From the NCBI RefSeq assembly GCF_000686805.1, contig NZ_KK366018.1:571695-635694 (forward strand): DNA of 64,000 bases. Reading direction: 5' to 3'. The notes below the pieces were generated by a model, which was not told where the DNA came from, did no database searches, and saw only the letters and a program-made list of their open reading frames with translations. This stretch comes from Bacillus sp. UNC41MFS5 (lineage in GTDB: Bacteria > Bacillota > Bacilli > Bacillales_B > DSM-18226). Both the position numbers and the translations under genes were made by a program. Shown here in pieces: positions 42,427 through 51,492 of the stretch; position 1 is the first letter of the stretch; the number at the start of each line of letters is the position of its first letter.

Positions 42427-43596
42427 ATGGTATTACTTGTTGAAAATAAATTGCTTTTTGAAGAAATGATCGAAAAGGCGAAAAAAATTGGTGTAGCCGC
42501 AGAGCTTGAAGCGTTACAAGCCGATCAAAATGCCACAATATCTGAAAATATTGCAAATATTATTCGGAATGAAAATATTCATCGTTTAATTCTTCCGAAA
42601 GAATATGGTTACCCACAACTTGATTGGCGTACATTTATTGATATGGTCAGCACAGTTGGCTATTACAATTTATCGGCAGCGTGGCTCACATACTTCTTTT
42701 CAGTGCACAATGCATGGGTGTCATATTTACCAAAGCCGTTACGTGACGAAATCGTTAACCAAGGCGGCTTTGTAGCCGATGTATTTGCACCTATAGGGCA
42801 AGTAGAAGAGTGCGAAGGCGGCTACTATGTTTCAGGTAGATACAACTTTGTAAGCGGTATCAATTATAGTGATTGGGTTGGCGTTGGAGCGATGATGAAA
42901 TTTGACGATTCTGATAAGCCTGAACGAGTGGGTATTTGCTTAAAGGTGTCTGATTTAGAAGTCGTGAAAAACTGGGATTCTCTTGGATTACGTGGCTCAG
43001 GTAGTAATACACTGGTTGTTGATAAAGTTTTTGTAAAACCTGAATCGATTCTTCGTTTTAATAAAATTATCGAGTGCAGTCAACCGCCAGAAAAGGATTT
43101 CGATCAAGATTATTTGTATTACAACACACCCTTCTACCCTGGCTTCTATGTTGGGTTTGCTGCAATGGCGGTAGGTGGCGCTGAACGTGTATTAAATGAG
43201 TTTGAAAAACATACAGCAGGTCGAATTCGCTTCTCAGGTGTCGTTGAAAAAGAATCTCCTACAAGCCAACGTGTACTTGCAGAATTAAGTATAGAAATGG
43301 AATCAGCTAAAGCTTTATTAAACCAATACATTGTCATGATGGAACAAGATAAAGGTGGCTCTTATGAAGGTGCAAGATACAAAGCAATTCGAGCTACGAT
43401 AATCGATAAGTGCGTCAATATTGGTGTTAAAAGTTTATTAACACTTGGCGGACATGCCTTATTGAAAGGTCATCCGGTTGAATTGTTTGCACGTGACTTA
43501 ATTGCGATTGCTACTCATATTACATCTTTATACGAAGATGGTATTCACGGTTATGGCAGACATTTATTTGGTTTCAAAACAGGTATCCAAGGATAA
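42427..43596 (+). CDS. Flavin-dependent monooxygenase, oxygenase component (acyl-CoA dehydrogenase fold)
   Basis: 389 residues with the acyl-CoA dehydrogenase fold but sequence features of group D monooxygenases such as HsaA and the C2 component of 4-hydroxyphenylacetate hydroxylase: RLILPKEYGYPQLDWRTFIDMV, NFVSGINYSDWVGVGAMM, WDSLGLRGSGSNTLVVDKVFV, and a C-terminal IGVKSLLTLGGHALLKGHPVELFARDLIAIATH. With the reduced flavin made by the 37178-37645 protein it would hydroxylate a phenol to a catechol for the next enzyme. A true acyl-CoA dehydrogenase is unlikely, because no CoA enzymes lie in this unit. Confidence 0.78.
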   Translation: MVLLVENKLLFEEMIEKAKKIGVAAELEALQADQNATISENIANIIRNENIHRLILPKEYGYPQLDWRTFIDMVSTVGYYNLSAAWLTYFFSVHNAWVSYLPKPLRDEIVNQGGFVADVFAPIGQVEECEGGYYVSGRYNFVSGINYSDWVGVGAMMKFDDSDKPERVGICLKVSDLEVVKNWDSLGLRGSGSNTLVVDKVFVKPESILRFNKIIECSQPPEKDFDQDYLYYNTPFYPGFYVGFAAMAVGGAERVLNEFEKHTAGRIRFSGVVEKESPTSQRVLAELSIEMESAKALLNQYIVMMEQDKGGSYEGARYKAIRATIIDKCVNIGVKSLLTLGGHALLKGHPVELFARDLIAIATHITSLYEDGIHGYGRHLFGFKTGIQG

Positions 43597-43652
43597 TAGG
43601 TTGCCAGTTTTACATCCTTCTGGTTCACAATCTTTAAATTGAGGTGAAAATT

Positions 43653-44621
43653 ATGGAAAAATTCATTTATGCTCCAGAAATTGCAAAATTAGGTCACGTT
43701 GCATTAGTAACAGAGGACTTAGAAAAATCACTATGGTTCTTTAAAGAAGTAATCGGTTTAGAAGAAACACGTGCAGTTAATGGTACGCACTATTTGCGTG
43801 CATGGGGTGACTTTGAGCACCATTCCCTTTCAATCAAAGCTGGAGAAAAGTCTTACATCGACCATATCGGATGGAAAGCAAAACGCCGTGAGGATGTTGA
43901 AACCTTTGCACTTCTTTTAGGAGATGCTGGCACAGATGTACGCTGGATTAAAGATGGTGAAGAAGTAGGTCAAGGAGAAGCAATTCGATTTGAATTACCA
44001 AGTGGGCACCGCTTTGAAATTTATTACGATATGGAAAAACCAGCAGCTGAGGAAGGTCGTAAATCAGTGCTGAAAAATCAAGTATATAAATCCTGGGCAA
44101 AAGGTGTTTCACCACGACGCATCGATCATGTTAATTTGCAAACATCAATGGATAATAAACTAATAGTAAGCTATTTAACAGAAACATTAGGCTTCAAGCT
44201 TCGCGAATACTTCGTTAATCCAGATGATGAGCAAGTAGCTAGCTGGATGAGTGTTACAAACTTAGTACACGATGTTGCGATGATGACGACGAAAAATTCA
44301 ATTAGGCCGAATGAAATGCACCATATCGCGTACTGGTTAGATAACTCTCAAGATCTTTTACGTGCAGCTGACATATTATGTGAAAATGAAGTTGGCTTTG
44401 TTGGACCTGGTAAACATGGAATTTCACAAGCGATGTACATTTATGTAAAAGATCCAGGTAGCGGCCTTCGTGTTGAAATCTTCACAAATAGTTACTTAAT
44501 CTTCGAGCCTGATTGGGAGCCTATAAAATGGAGTTACGATGAATATCTTAAACACGGATCTACTTATTGGGGCGATCGTCGTCGCGATGACGTATATCGA
44601 GAACAACCAATAAAAGCATAA
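43653..44621 (+). CDS. Extradiol (catechol 2,3-type) ring-cleavage dioxygenase
   Basis: 322-residue two-domain vicinal-oxygen-chelate protein. N-terminal domain: AKLGHVALVTEDLEKSLWFF. The C-terminal domain has the Fe(II) ligands in RIDHVNLQT (His), NEMHHIAYWLD (His) and GLRVEIFTNSY (Glu). It cleaves a catechol next to the hydroxyls to a yellow 2-hydroxymuconate-type product. The ATG at 43653 has GAGGTG 6-7 nt upstream; the GTG inside that site (43644) is rejected as start. It is the last gene of the unit with the hydrolase and the monooxygenase, and a terminator follows at 44673. Confidence 0.85.
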   Translation: MEKFIYAPEIAKLGHVALVTEDLEKSLWFFKEVIGLEETRAVNGTHYLRAWGDFEHHSLSIKAGEKSYIDHIGWKAKRREDVETFALLLGDAGTDVRWIKDGEEVGQGEAIRFELPSGHRFEIYYDMEKPAAEEGRKSVLKNQVYKSWAKGVSPRRIDHVNLQTSMDNKLIVSYLTETLGFKLREYFVNPDDEQVASWMSVTNLVHDVAMMTTKNSIRPNEMHHIAYWLDNSQDLLRAADILCENEVGFVGPGKHGISQAMYIYVKDPGSGLRVEIFTNSYLIFEPDWEPIKWSYDEYLKHGSTYWGDRRRDDVYREQPIKA

Positions 44622-44672
44622 CTTAGTTTTCTACCACTACCAGACAAGTAAAATAATATAGAAGAACGATAC

Positions 44673-44714
44673 ATCCCAAATTCTCAATTTTATTATGATA
44701 ATTTGGGATTTTTT
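44673..44714 (+). terminator. Terminator after the extradiol dioxygenase gene
   Basis: ATCCCAAATT (44673-44682) pairs with AATTTGGGAT (44700-44709) and is followed by a run of T. Confidence 0.8.
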
Positions 44715-44825
44715 ATATGACGCTACCCCTTTGCTGGTACGTTCCAGTTTTGATTTGCTACAGTAATAACATTTAACTATTCAACCAATATAAAATCTGA
44801 ACAAATGGGCAGACCTCCATTTTGA

Positions 44826-45974
44826 TTGATGGTATACTTGTTAGATACTACTACAGTAATGGTGATAAACGTGGTTTATTTATTGATATTAATGTTCCTT
44901 ATAGTATGTATTATTTTATTTTTCTCATGTAAAAAAATATATATTAGAACTTCAACCATGGCCATGGTTATGGCAATTGGGATTGTTACGCAAGGTGTTC
45001 TATTAAACTATTTTGGAATCCATTTCTTCCAACACATTTTCGGAAAAATCCTCAGTATTCTTAACTTATCCCTATGGTTTGCTTTCATATTATCTTTTTT
45101 CATCACAAGCTTGGATGGAAAATTTAAAGACATGCATTATTCCAATCGGATCAATCGTTTTGGGATTGGCACATGGGTTGCTGGTACATCCATCAGCGGC
45201 ATCTTATTTTATAAACAATTTATCCAATGGGGATTTATTTCGGTCATTATTGCTTTTATTAATATCGTCCTGTGGATTATTTATGTTGGGGTCAGTGTAA
45301 AAACTTTTATAGAAATTTTCCGGACAAAATCATATCGGAATGTTCATGGAATTCTTCTGCTTACTACTGTTAGCACACAATCGATCGTCCTTTTACTTAA
45401 CACTGTTTTCAAAGAATTTCCGGAAATCTTTATCCTATCCTTACTAATTATAGGATTTTGTTTTTATCTGGTTTGTGTTTTCTTAATTTTAATTAGATAC
45501 ATTAAAAATTCTTGGTCAATTGAAATGGATTGGAACAATACGAATTGCATCTTACATGGGGCTTTATCTATTTCCGGGATAGCCTGTTTAGTCACAGGCA
45601 TCATTAGTATCGATACCATAAGATGGATATGAAGAGCTGCCCTTCTTATTTTCATTACGGTTGAGTCTATTGAAATTTACAGGTTTTATTAACGGTTTAA
45701 ACACTTTGGCTTTAAAAAAGCGATCTTTATTTATGATGTTACGCAGTGGAGTAGAGTTTTTACATTTGCCATGTTTTATACTTTTACTTCCCTGATTCAT
45801 ACCCATTTATTTATTGGATCCATTGTGATTGACACAATCTTAAACGATGGCGTATGGGTAGTCATCATTCTTCTCATGTTTGAACTATTGCTTTGTGTTA
45901 GTGATCTCAGAAAAGCTAATAAACAATTATCAAGACAAATTAGTAAAGAAAACGAAGTAAGCTCTCCATTTTAA
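44826..45974 (+). pseudogene. Multi-spanning membrane protein gene with two in-frame stop codons (TDT/SLAC1-like?)
   Basis: One reading frame of 383 codons is interrupted only by TGA at 45630-45632 and TAA at 45690-45692; after them the same frame continues as QWSRVFTFAMFYTFTSL...QLSRQISKENEVSSPF to the stop at 45972. The first part (268 residues) has about eight membrane segments with NRINRFGIGTWVAGTSI and RNVHGILLL. The layout and the RFGIGTW and W-x-x-VFTFAMF motifs are suggestive of the tellurite-resistance/dicarboxylate (TDT) family, but this is weak. A deleted copy lies at 7990-8273. Both copies look inactive. Confidence 0.6.
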
Positions 45975-45990
45975 TTGGGGAGCTTTTTTC
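45959..45990 (+). terminator. Terminator after the membrane-protein pseudogene
   Basis: AAGCTCTCC (45959-45967) pairs with GGGGAGCTT (45977-45985, one G-T pair) and is followed by TTTTTC. The same hairpin is kept in the relic at 8.21 kb. Confidence 0.75.
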
Positions 45991-46037
45991 ATTATGGATA
46001 TTTATTTTGGGCTGCCAATTGAGTGACAGAACCCGGT

Positions 46038-47639
46038 TTATACAATAAGCCTGATTAATTCATCAGTCGCTTGAACGCTGCCAACTTTTGCTGGAACTAC
46101 ATCTAAATATTGATTGGTGTTGGTGATGACTACAGGAGTTTTTACATCATAGCCTGCAGCTTTTATGTTTTCAATGTCAAATTCAATCAGCAGGTCTCCC
46201 CGCTTCACGGTATCCCATTGTTTTACATGGGAAGTGAAATATTGACCTTTCAGATTAATCGTATTCACCCCTACAATAATTAAGATTTCAGCTCCATCTT
46301 CTGATGTAATTCCAATCGCATGCTCCGTTGGAAATAAAGTTGTCACAACTCCATCAACAGGTGAAACCACTTCACCCTTTGATGGTTCAATGGCAATACC
46401 TTTTCCTACCGTTTCTGTTGAAAATAGAGGATCTGAAATTTTACTTAATGGCACAACTTCCCCGCTTAATGGGCTTAAAACCGTTTCTCGCTGAACATTT
46501 GCAATTCCAAATTCTTTAATTGTTTTTGCGGCAAGTTCGTCGCTTTTACTTTCATATCCTAATACAAATGTAAGAACCAACGCCAAAACTAAAGCCGTTC
46601 CCGTACCAATTAAATATAAACTGACCGGTGTAAACACCGGAATAGACAAGAAACTTGGTAGAGCGAATCCAGTCCCTTTTACACCAAAGGCCCCATTAAT
46701 CGCTCCGCCAATAGCCCCAGCTATGGCAACAATTACCATCGTTCGTTTGTAGCGAACTAATACACCGTAAGTGATGATTTCTGTTGTACCTGCTAACGCA
46801 CCCGGAACAAGCCCTGATCCAACGAGCGTTTTCAAGTTCTTATCTCTCGTTTTGAAGAAAACCCCAAGACCCATCCCGATTTGAGCAAAAGGAGCTGCAG
46901 CTACCATAGGACTAAGTGGATCTAAGCCAGACTTTGCAAGATTAGCAAGGAATATGGGAATAACAGCCCAGTGGAGTCCTAATATCGTCAGAAATGACCA
47001 GGCAGCTCCCATCACCGCACCTGTTAGGATGCCGCTTCTTGCACTTAAAAATTGGATAAATACTGCCAATGCCTCGCCAACATAGGTACCAAATGGACCA
47101 AAAATAAGGACGGTCAAGGGAACAATCACCATTAATGAAAGAAGTGGATTGATAAACATTTGTAAGTCCTTATAAATCACTTTTTTCAAAAATTTATTTA
47201 ATAAAGAATAAATGGAAACAGCAATTAAGATTGGAAAAACAGTTGAAGAATAATTCGCCAATATCACTGGAATCCCAAAAAAATCAACATTTTGGGCTTT
47301 TGATGCCACTAAATCCGTATAATGAGGTTCTAAAAGTGCGGCCCCGATTGCCCCACCGACATAACCATTGGCTCCGAGCTTTGTCGCTAGTGTAATCCCT
47401 AGAAAAACAGGGAAGAAGTAAAAAATGGCATGACCAGTTGCAGCAAGAATGGCATAGGCACCACTCTCATGTGATAACCATCCAACTGTTGTTAAAATCG
47501 ATAATAAAGCTGAAATTAGTCCAGATCCAGCAAGCACCCCTAAAATAGGTGCAAAGCTTCCGCTAACTGTTCCTAATATTTTATTCATGACCGTTTCTTT
47601 TTTTTCTGTAGAAGCATCACTCGTATGAATCGGATTCAT
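46038..47639 (-). CDS. PTS beta-glucoside-type EIIC-EIIA protein lacking EIIB and the EIIA active-site His
   Basis: 533 residues. About 20-370 is an EIIC permease domain of the glucose/sucrose superfamily (PILGVLAGSGLISALLSIL, ILGLHWAVIPIFLANLAKSG, SGLVPGALAGTTEIITYGVLVRYKR). About 385-525 is an EIIA-crr domain (PVDGVVTTLFPTEHAIGITSEDGAEILII). The usual N-terminal EIIB domain with its phospho-Cys is absent. In EIIA the phosphorylated His of the LIHVG-x-DTV motif is Ile: ILIIVGVNTI, codon ATT, confirmed in the DNA. Only the accessory His of HAIGI remains. Phosphotransfer through this protein therefore seems impossible as such. AAGGAGA precedes the ATG. Confidence 0.85.
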   Translation of the reverse strand: MNPIHTSDASTEKKETVMNKILGTVSGSFAPILGVLAGSGLISALLSILTTVGWLSHESGAYAILAATGHAIFYFFPVFLGITLATKLGANGYVGGAIGAALLEPHYTDLVASKAQNVDFFGIPVILANYSSTVFPILIAVSIYSLLNKFLKKVIYKDLQMFINPLLSLMVIVPLTVLIFGPFGTYVGEALAVFIQFLSARSGILTGAVMGAAWSFLTILGLHWAVIPIFLANLAKSGLDPLSPMVAAAPFAQIGMGLGVFFKTRDKNLKTLVGSGLVPGALAGTTEIITYGVLVRYKRTMVIVAIAGAIGGAINGAFGVKGTGFALPSFLSIPVFTPVSLYLIGTGTALVLALVLTFVLGYESKSDELAAKTIKEFGIANVQRETVLSPLSGEVVPLSKISDPLFSTETVGKGIAIEPSKGEVVSPVDGVVTTLFPTEHAIGITSEDGAEILIIVGVNTINLKGQYFTSHVKQWDTVKRGDLLIEFDIENIKAAGYDVKTPVVITNTNQYLDVVPAKVGSVQATDELIRLIV

Positions 47640-47772
47640 TTTTTGTTCTCCTTGCTATGAAAGTTTAATTTAACAATCTTATCCATCATTTATAGAACAC
47701 ATATTTTTCCTTATTCTCTTCAAAAGGCCCTTCCATATACGGAAAGAAAATCATCTTTAGTAAAGAACAACC

Positions 47773-47804
47773 AAAAAAATCCCCAATCCTTAATGGGAAT
47801 GGGG
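47773..47804 (-). terminator. Terminator after the RQC-minor gene
   Basis: Minus strand: CCCCATTCC-N6-GGATTGGGG (47781-47804), followed by a run of seven T (47773-47779). It lies about 65 nt after the stop of the gene at 47869. Confidence 0.65.
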
Positions 47805-47868
47805 TGAATAGCATATAATACGAGAAAACCAATCTCATAGAATGATTCAGGTTATTTATCAGATTCGC

Positions 47869-48675
47869 TTAGTCAATAACTCTTGCCACGTCATTACCAC
47901 ACTTTTGACATTTCCCTTCCAACACAATTCCACCAGAAAATTCTTTGACTGTATATTTTTCAATCTTAACAACATCACAACAAAAACTGCACCAAACATT
48001 TCTTTCTAATTGTCTCCGGAATTCTACAGGAATCGAAAGCCATTTTTTATTTGCAGAAAAGGAGACCACTTCTTGATTATCTTCTCTCTTCGGTTTTTCT
48101 TCTACTTTTTCCAATATATCAATAACTTCTTGAATTTTTGTCCTAAGTTTTTTAAATTCAATCGTTTGCCATGCATTCAAGATTGTAATTAATTCTTTAT
48201 TGCCTGAATCTGCAATTTTATCTAATAATAGAAGTATCAAGCCGCGGTTCCGGTCTTTTAAGGTTTCAACAAATTCATATCTTCTATTTTCAGCAGCATC
48301 AATAAGCTTTTCCAATAATTCATTTGCATAGGTCTCTCGTTCAATATCCCAGCCTTTATCTGTGTAAACAAGCATTGGAAGTCTGCCAGCATACTCGATG
48401 GCTAAATAATGATGAAGAATCAGCCAGTCTATTTTTGCAAGAATCTCTTTTTGAGAATTACCTTTCAATGCCCCGTATACAGGGCTGTAGTCCAATTCTA
48501 GTTCTAATAACTTTTTATCATTTGATCCCGCAAGAATTTTGGCAAGCATAGCCCGGCCGCCACTCATGATTAAATCATCTGCCCCACGCAGAATGGTTTT
48601 AATTTCATTGTCTGGCACAGACTTAATTCCGATTGGATTAAGCTCATACCTCACTTTTTTTCCTTTTTTCACCAT
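47869..48675 (-). CDS. RQC-minor type DNA-binding protein with C-terminal zinc ribbon
   Basis: 268 residues. The middle part (about 20-120: ILRGADDLIMSGGRAMLAKILAGS, SPVYGALKGNSQKEILAKIDWLILHHYL, LPMLVYTDKGWDIERET) resembles the winged-helix RQC domain of RecQ helicases, standing without a helicase; such proteins are annotated as RQC-minor. The C-terminus has CSFCCDVV...CQKCGND, a four-cysteine zinc ribbon. It probably binds DNA or RNA structures, but no function is established. A standalone gene with GAGGG before the ATG. Confidence 0.6.
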   Translation of the reverse strand: MVKKGKKVRYELNPIGIKSVPDNEIKTILRGADDLIMSGGRAMLAKILAGSNDKKLLELELDYSPVYGALKGNSQKEILAKIDWLILHHYLAIEYAGRLPMLVYTDKGWDIERETYANELLEKLIDAAENRRYEFVETLKDRNRGLILLLLDKIADSGNKELITILNAWQTIEFKKLRTKIQEVIDILEKVEEKPKREDNQEVVSFSANKKWLSIPVEFRRQLERNVWCSFCCDVVKIEKYTVKEFSGGIVLEGKCQKCGNDVARVID

Positions 48676-48844
48676 ATTTATCCCTCATTTTAAAAAAACT
48701 CAACTAATTTCTATTATAGTACTTTTTTGATATTTTATCGAAAATGTAATAAAAAATATGATTAGAATTGCTTTGTGTATCCATGGCTATTATAATCTTT
48801 CAACAGGAACGATTATTTAAGCTATTTGTAAAGGAGATTGGGGT

Positions 48845-49474
48845 ATGACAGAATTTTGGGAATCAAGTTTTATAGAAAATCAAATGATGTGGGGATTTGA
48901 ACCTTCAGACTCCGCAATCTTGACAAAAGACTTTTTCCTTGAAAAGAAAGTTAAGGATATATTGATTCCTGGTATTGGATATGGTAGAAATGCAAAGGTT
49001 TTTATTGACAATGGAATAAATGTAACAGGTATTGAGATTTCAAAAACAGCGATTGAATTGGCAAGGCAAAATGAGCTTAATATTCCTATTTTTCATGGTT
49101 CAGTAACCGATATGCCTTTTGATAATAAACTTTATGATGGTATATTTTGTTATGCCCTTATTCACTTATTGAATGATCGTGAGCGAGAGAAGTTAATTAA
49201 AGATTGCTATCATCAGTTAAAGCCAAACGGATATATGATTTTTACTACTATTTCAAAAGAAGCCCCAATGTTTGGAAAGGGCAAACAACTGGGTAAAGAC
49301 TATTTCGAGATAATGGAAGGGGTAAAAATGTTTTTTTATGATGCTGACTCGATAAAACAAGAATTCGGGAATTATGGACTGATAGAATTTTCGGAAATTG
49401 TTGAGCCACATAAGAATATGGAAAATAAACCTCCATTTAAATTTTTAATGGTAACATGTCAAAAGGTACTATAA
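48845..49474 (+). CDS. Class I SAM-dependent methyltransferase
   Basis: 209 residues. SAM-binding motif I DILIPGIGYGRNAKVF, motif II acidic end VTGIEISKTAIELARQ, GSVTDMPF, YDGIFCYALIHLL and LKPNGYMIFTTIS are all typical of methyltransferase type 11/25 domains (TehB-like size). The acceptor is unknown. The WESSFIENQMMWGFEPSDSA start resembles small-molecule (thiol or chalcogen) methyltransferases, which is only suggestive. AAAGGAG precedes the ATG; it is a single gene with a hairpin after it. Confidence 0.8.
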   Translation: MTEFWESSFIENQMMWGFEPSDSAILTKDFFLEKKVKDILIPGIGYGRNAKVFIDNGINVTGIEISKTAIELARQNELNIPIFHGSVTDMPFDNKLYDGIFCYALIHLLNDREREKLIKDCYHQLKPNGYMIFTTISKEAPMFGKGKQLGKDYFEIMEGVKMFFYDADSIKQEFGNYGLIEFSEIVEPHKNMENKPPFKFLMVTCQKVL

Positions 49475-49536
49475 TTTCAATTGCATTAAAATCATCAAAC
49501 TTTTTTAAACAAATTTAAGATTTGTCTGCATACTAA

Positions 49537-49587
49537 AAAGCACTTACTCTGTAAAGTAATTTTCCTACTTTCACTGGTAAGTGCTTT
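49537..49587 (+). terminator. Hairpin after the methyltransferase gene
   Basis: AAAGCACTTAC (49537-49547) pairs with GTAAGTGCTTT (49577-49587) across a 29-nt loop, followed by ATTTAATT. Confidence 0.5.
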
Positions 49588-49664
49588 ATTTAATTCAAGG
49601 CTAAAAACCTTTATAAAAACGACGCATTCCTCTTAAAATGTTTAAGTATTTATAAATGTAAAAA

Positions 49665-49693
49665 ATGATATGAGCCATTATGGCCCATATCAT
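49665..49693. terminator. Hairpin after the amino-acid permease gene
   Basis: ATGATATG-A-GCC (49665-49676) pairs with GGC-C-CATATCAT (49682-49693). A-run before and T-run after make it usable on both strands; it lies about 40 nt beyond the permease stop. Confidence 0.7.
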
Positions 49694-49733
49694 GTTTTTA
49701 ATTGTTTACCTATTCTCTTAAATATGGATATAA

Positions 49734-51110
49734 CTATACTACTTTATTCTGTTTTACTATCTTGGTATCTTTTTCATCCACATTTTTAAACTTAAAGATG
49801 GAAATCAAAAATAGCACCGCTAAAACAACGAGACAAGTAATAATACTCACTCGATTCTGTTCATCTAACAAAAATATTACTGATATGATGCTTAACGTAA
49901 CGACTGTAAACGCAGTTACATATGGGAATCCCCACAATTTAAAGCTTGGTTCTTTAGGATAGGAATTGCGAAGTTTTAAATGTGCTAGACAAATACCAAT
50001 CCAGACCAACGATACGACAAAACCCGGAACCGCCATTAATAAAGTAAATACCTTTTCCTGCGCAACAAAGGCAATCATGGAGCCGCCCACTAATATAATT
50101 GCTGTTAATATTAAACTGTATAATGGAACACCCTTTTTTGATACAAAAGAGAAAGACTTTGGAGCTTCCCCTTCAACCGCTAGGGAATGAAGCATCCGTG
50201 TACAACCGTATATACCGGAGTTGGCTGCAGATAAGACAGCTGTAATTAAAATAAAGTTCATAATGTGAGCTGCCCCCTTCAGGCCGGCCATGGATAACAC
50301 CTGAACAAACGGACTCGCATGACTGATGCCAATTTCATTCCAAGGAATTAAACCGCAAATGACCAGAATTGGCATCGTGTAAAACAAAATAATTCTCCAA
50401 ACAAAACTTTTAATCACCTTAGGTAAAATCCGTTCTGCATCTTTTACTTCTGTTACTGTTAATCCTATTAATTCAGAACCTCCATAAGAAAACATAACAA
50501 TTAACAGAGCTGAAAAGATTGACATCCACCCATTCGGGAAAAAACCGCCTTGCTCTGTAAAATTGTGAAGATAGTTGGATTGATTGCTCGGGATGACTCC
50601 AAATAGAATACCTGCTCCTAATATGATAAATACGATAATCATGGTGATTTTAATGCCTGCAAACCAAAATTCAAATTCCCCATAATTTTTAACATTCATC
50701 ATGTTAATTCCAATAACTAAAGCGGCACAGCCTAAACTTAATTCCCAAAGAGGAATGGATGGAAACCAGTATTGCAAGAAGCTGCCTGCCACGACAATCT
50801 CGATGACACATACAGCCAGCCACATGAAACAATACATCCAGCCTATAACAAAGGAAGCGCGCTTACCAAATGCTTTCTGAACAAAGCCTTTCATATTTGT
50901 GTTCGGATAGACGATGGCCATTTCTGCTATAGCTCCCATAACAACAAGAAGCAATAGTCCTGCGAACATGTATGTAAAGATAACACCTGGTCCTGCTATT
51001 GATACGGTTTCTGCACTACCTTTAAAAATCCCTGTCCCTATCGCTCCTCCCATTGCCATCATACTTATATGCCGCGGCAACAACTTCTTTTGCAATGATG
51101 CATCTTTCAT
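49734..51110 (-). CDS. Amino-acid permease (APC family, AroP/PheP-like group)
   Basis: 458 residues, 12 membrane segments. MAMGGAIGTGIFKGSAETVSIAGPG (substrate-binding unwound helix 1), FSYGGSELIGLTVTEVKDAERILPKVIKSFVWRI and LSAANSGIYGCTRMLHSLAVEGEAP are typical of the amino-acid transporter branch of the APC superfamily. It follows the phenylalanine dehydrogenase/2-oxo acid dehydrogenase genes on the same strand, 382 nt apart, so phenylalanine or another hydrophobic amino acid is a reasonable guess. A cre-like site 115 nt upstream suggests carbon control. Confidence 0.82.
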   Translation of the reverse strand: MKDASLQKKLLPRHISMMAMGGAIGTGIFKGSAETVSIAGPGVIFTYMFAGLLLLVVMGAIAEMAIVYPNTNMKGFVQKAFGKRASFVIGWMYCFMWLAVCVIEIVVAGSFLQYWFPSIPLWELSLGCAALVIGINMMNVKNYGEFEFWFAGIKITMIIVFIILGAGILFGVIPSNQSNYLHNFTEQGGFFPNGWMSIFSALLIVMFSYGGSELIGLTVTEVKDAERILPKVIKSFVWRIILFYTMPILVICGLIPWNEIGISHASPFVQVLSMAGLKGAAHIMNFILITAVLSAANSGIYGCTRMLHSLAVEGEAPKSFSFVSKKGVPLYSLILTAIILVGGSMIAFVAQEKVFTLLMAVPGFVVSLVWIGICLAHLKLRNSYPKEPSFKLWGFPYVTAFTVVTLSIISVIFLLDEQNRVSIITCLVVLAVLFLISIFKFKNVDEKDTKIVKQNKVV

Positions 51111-51492
51111 TAATTAGTCCTCCTAAACTCTTTTAATTAATATACCAGAACGACAAGATCAAAATGAACTATCAACGGGTTTCCTGGATGGTAACGAACT
51201 TGTCCAACCGGAAAAAACCTTTTATGCAAACGCTTACACGTTTTGCTGTTGTTCTTTTTTGGAAATTTCTTTCTACCACCCAAGCCTCTGGTGAGGTCCG
51301 ATTTATTTTCGGGAGATCTGTTACCACAACTTATCTGCTTTTTGAGATAGGAAGACTTCAACCAATCTATTGGCAATGATAATACTTTACCAAAATGATT
51401 TGGAGTAGTCTTCCTAATTTGGTGTCCTATTGTCCCTGAGCTTTACGGGACTTACTAGTTATATTCTTGGAGTTTAGTGGATTTATTGGTTA
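51111..51492. other. Intergenic region upstream of the amino-acid permease
   Basis: 382 nt between the E2 gene and the permease. It holds a cre-like site and presumably the permease promoter. The two overlapping short open frames around 51137-51379 have no ribosome sites and no recognisable protein. No T-box or riboswitch structure was found. Confidence 0.35.
51225..51238. promoter_or_regulatory. cre-like (CcpA) site upstream of the permease
   Basis: TGTAAGCGTTTGCA on the minus strand (TGCAAACGCTTACA on the plus strand), 13 of 14 positions of TGWAANCGNTNWCA. Confidence 0.55.

Noticed and set aside
51137..51379. Two overlapping short frames between the E2 and permease genes
   Set aside because: No ribosome sites; the sequence is better explained as a permease upstream region with a cre-like site.
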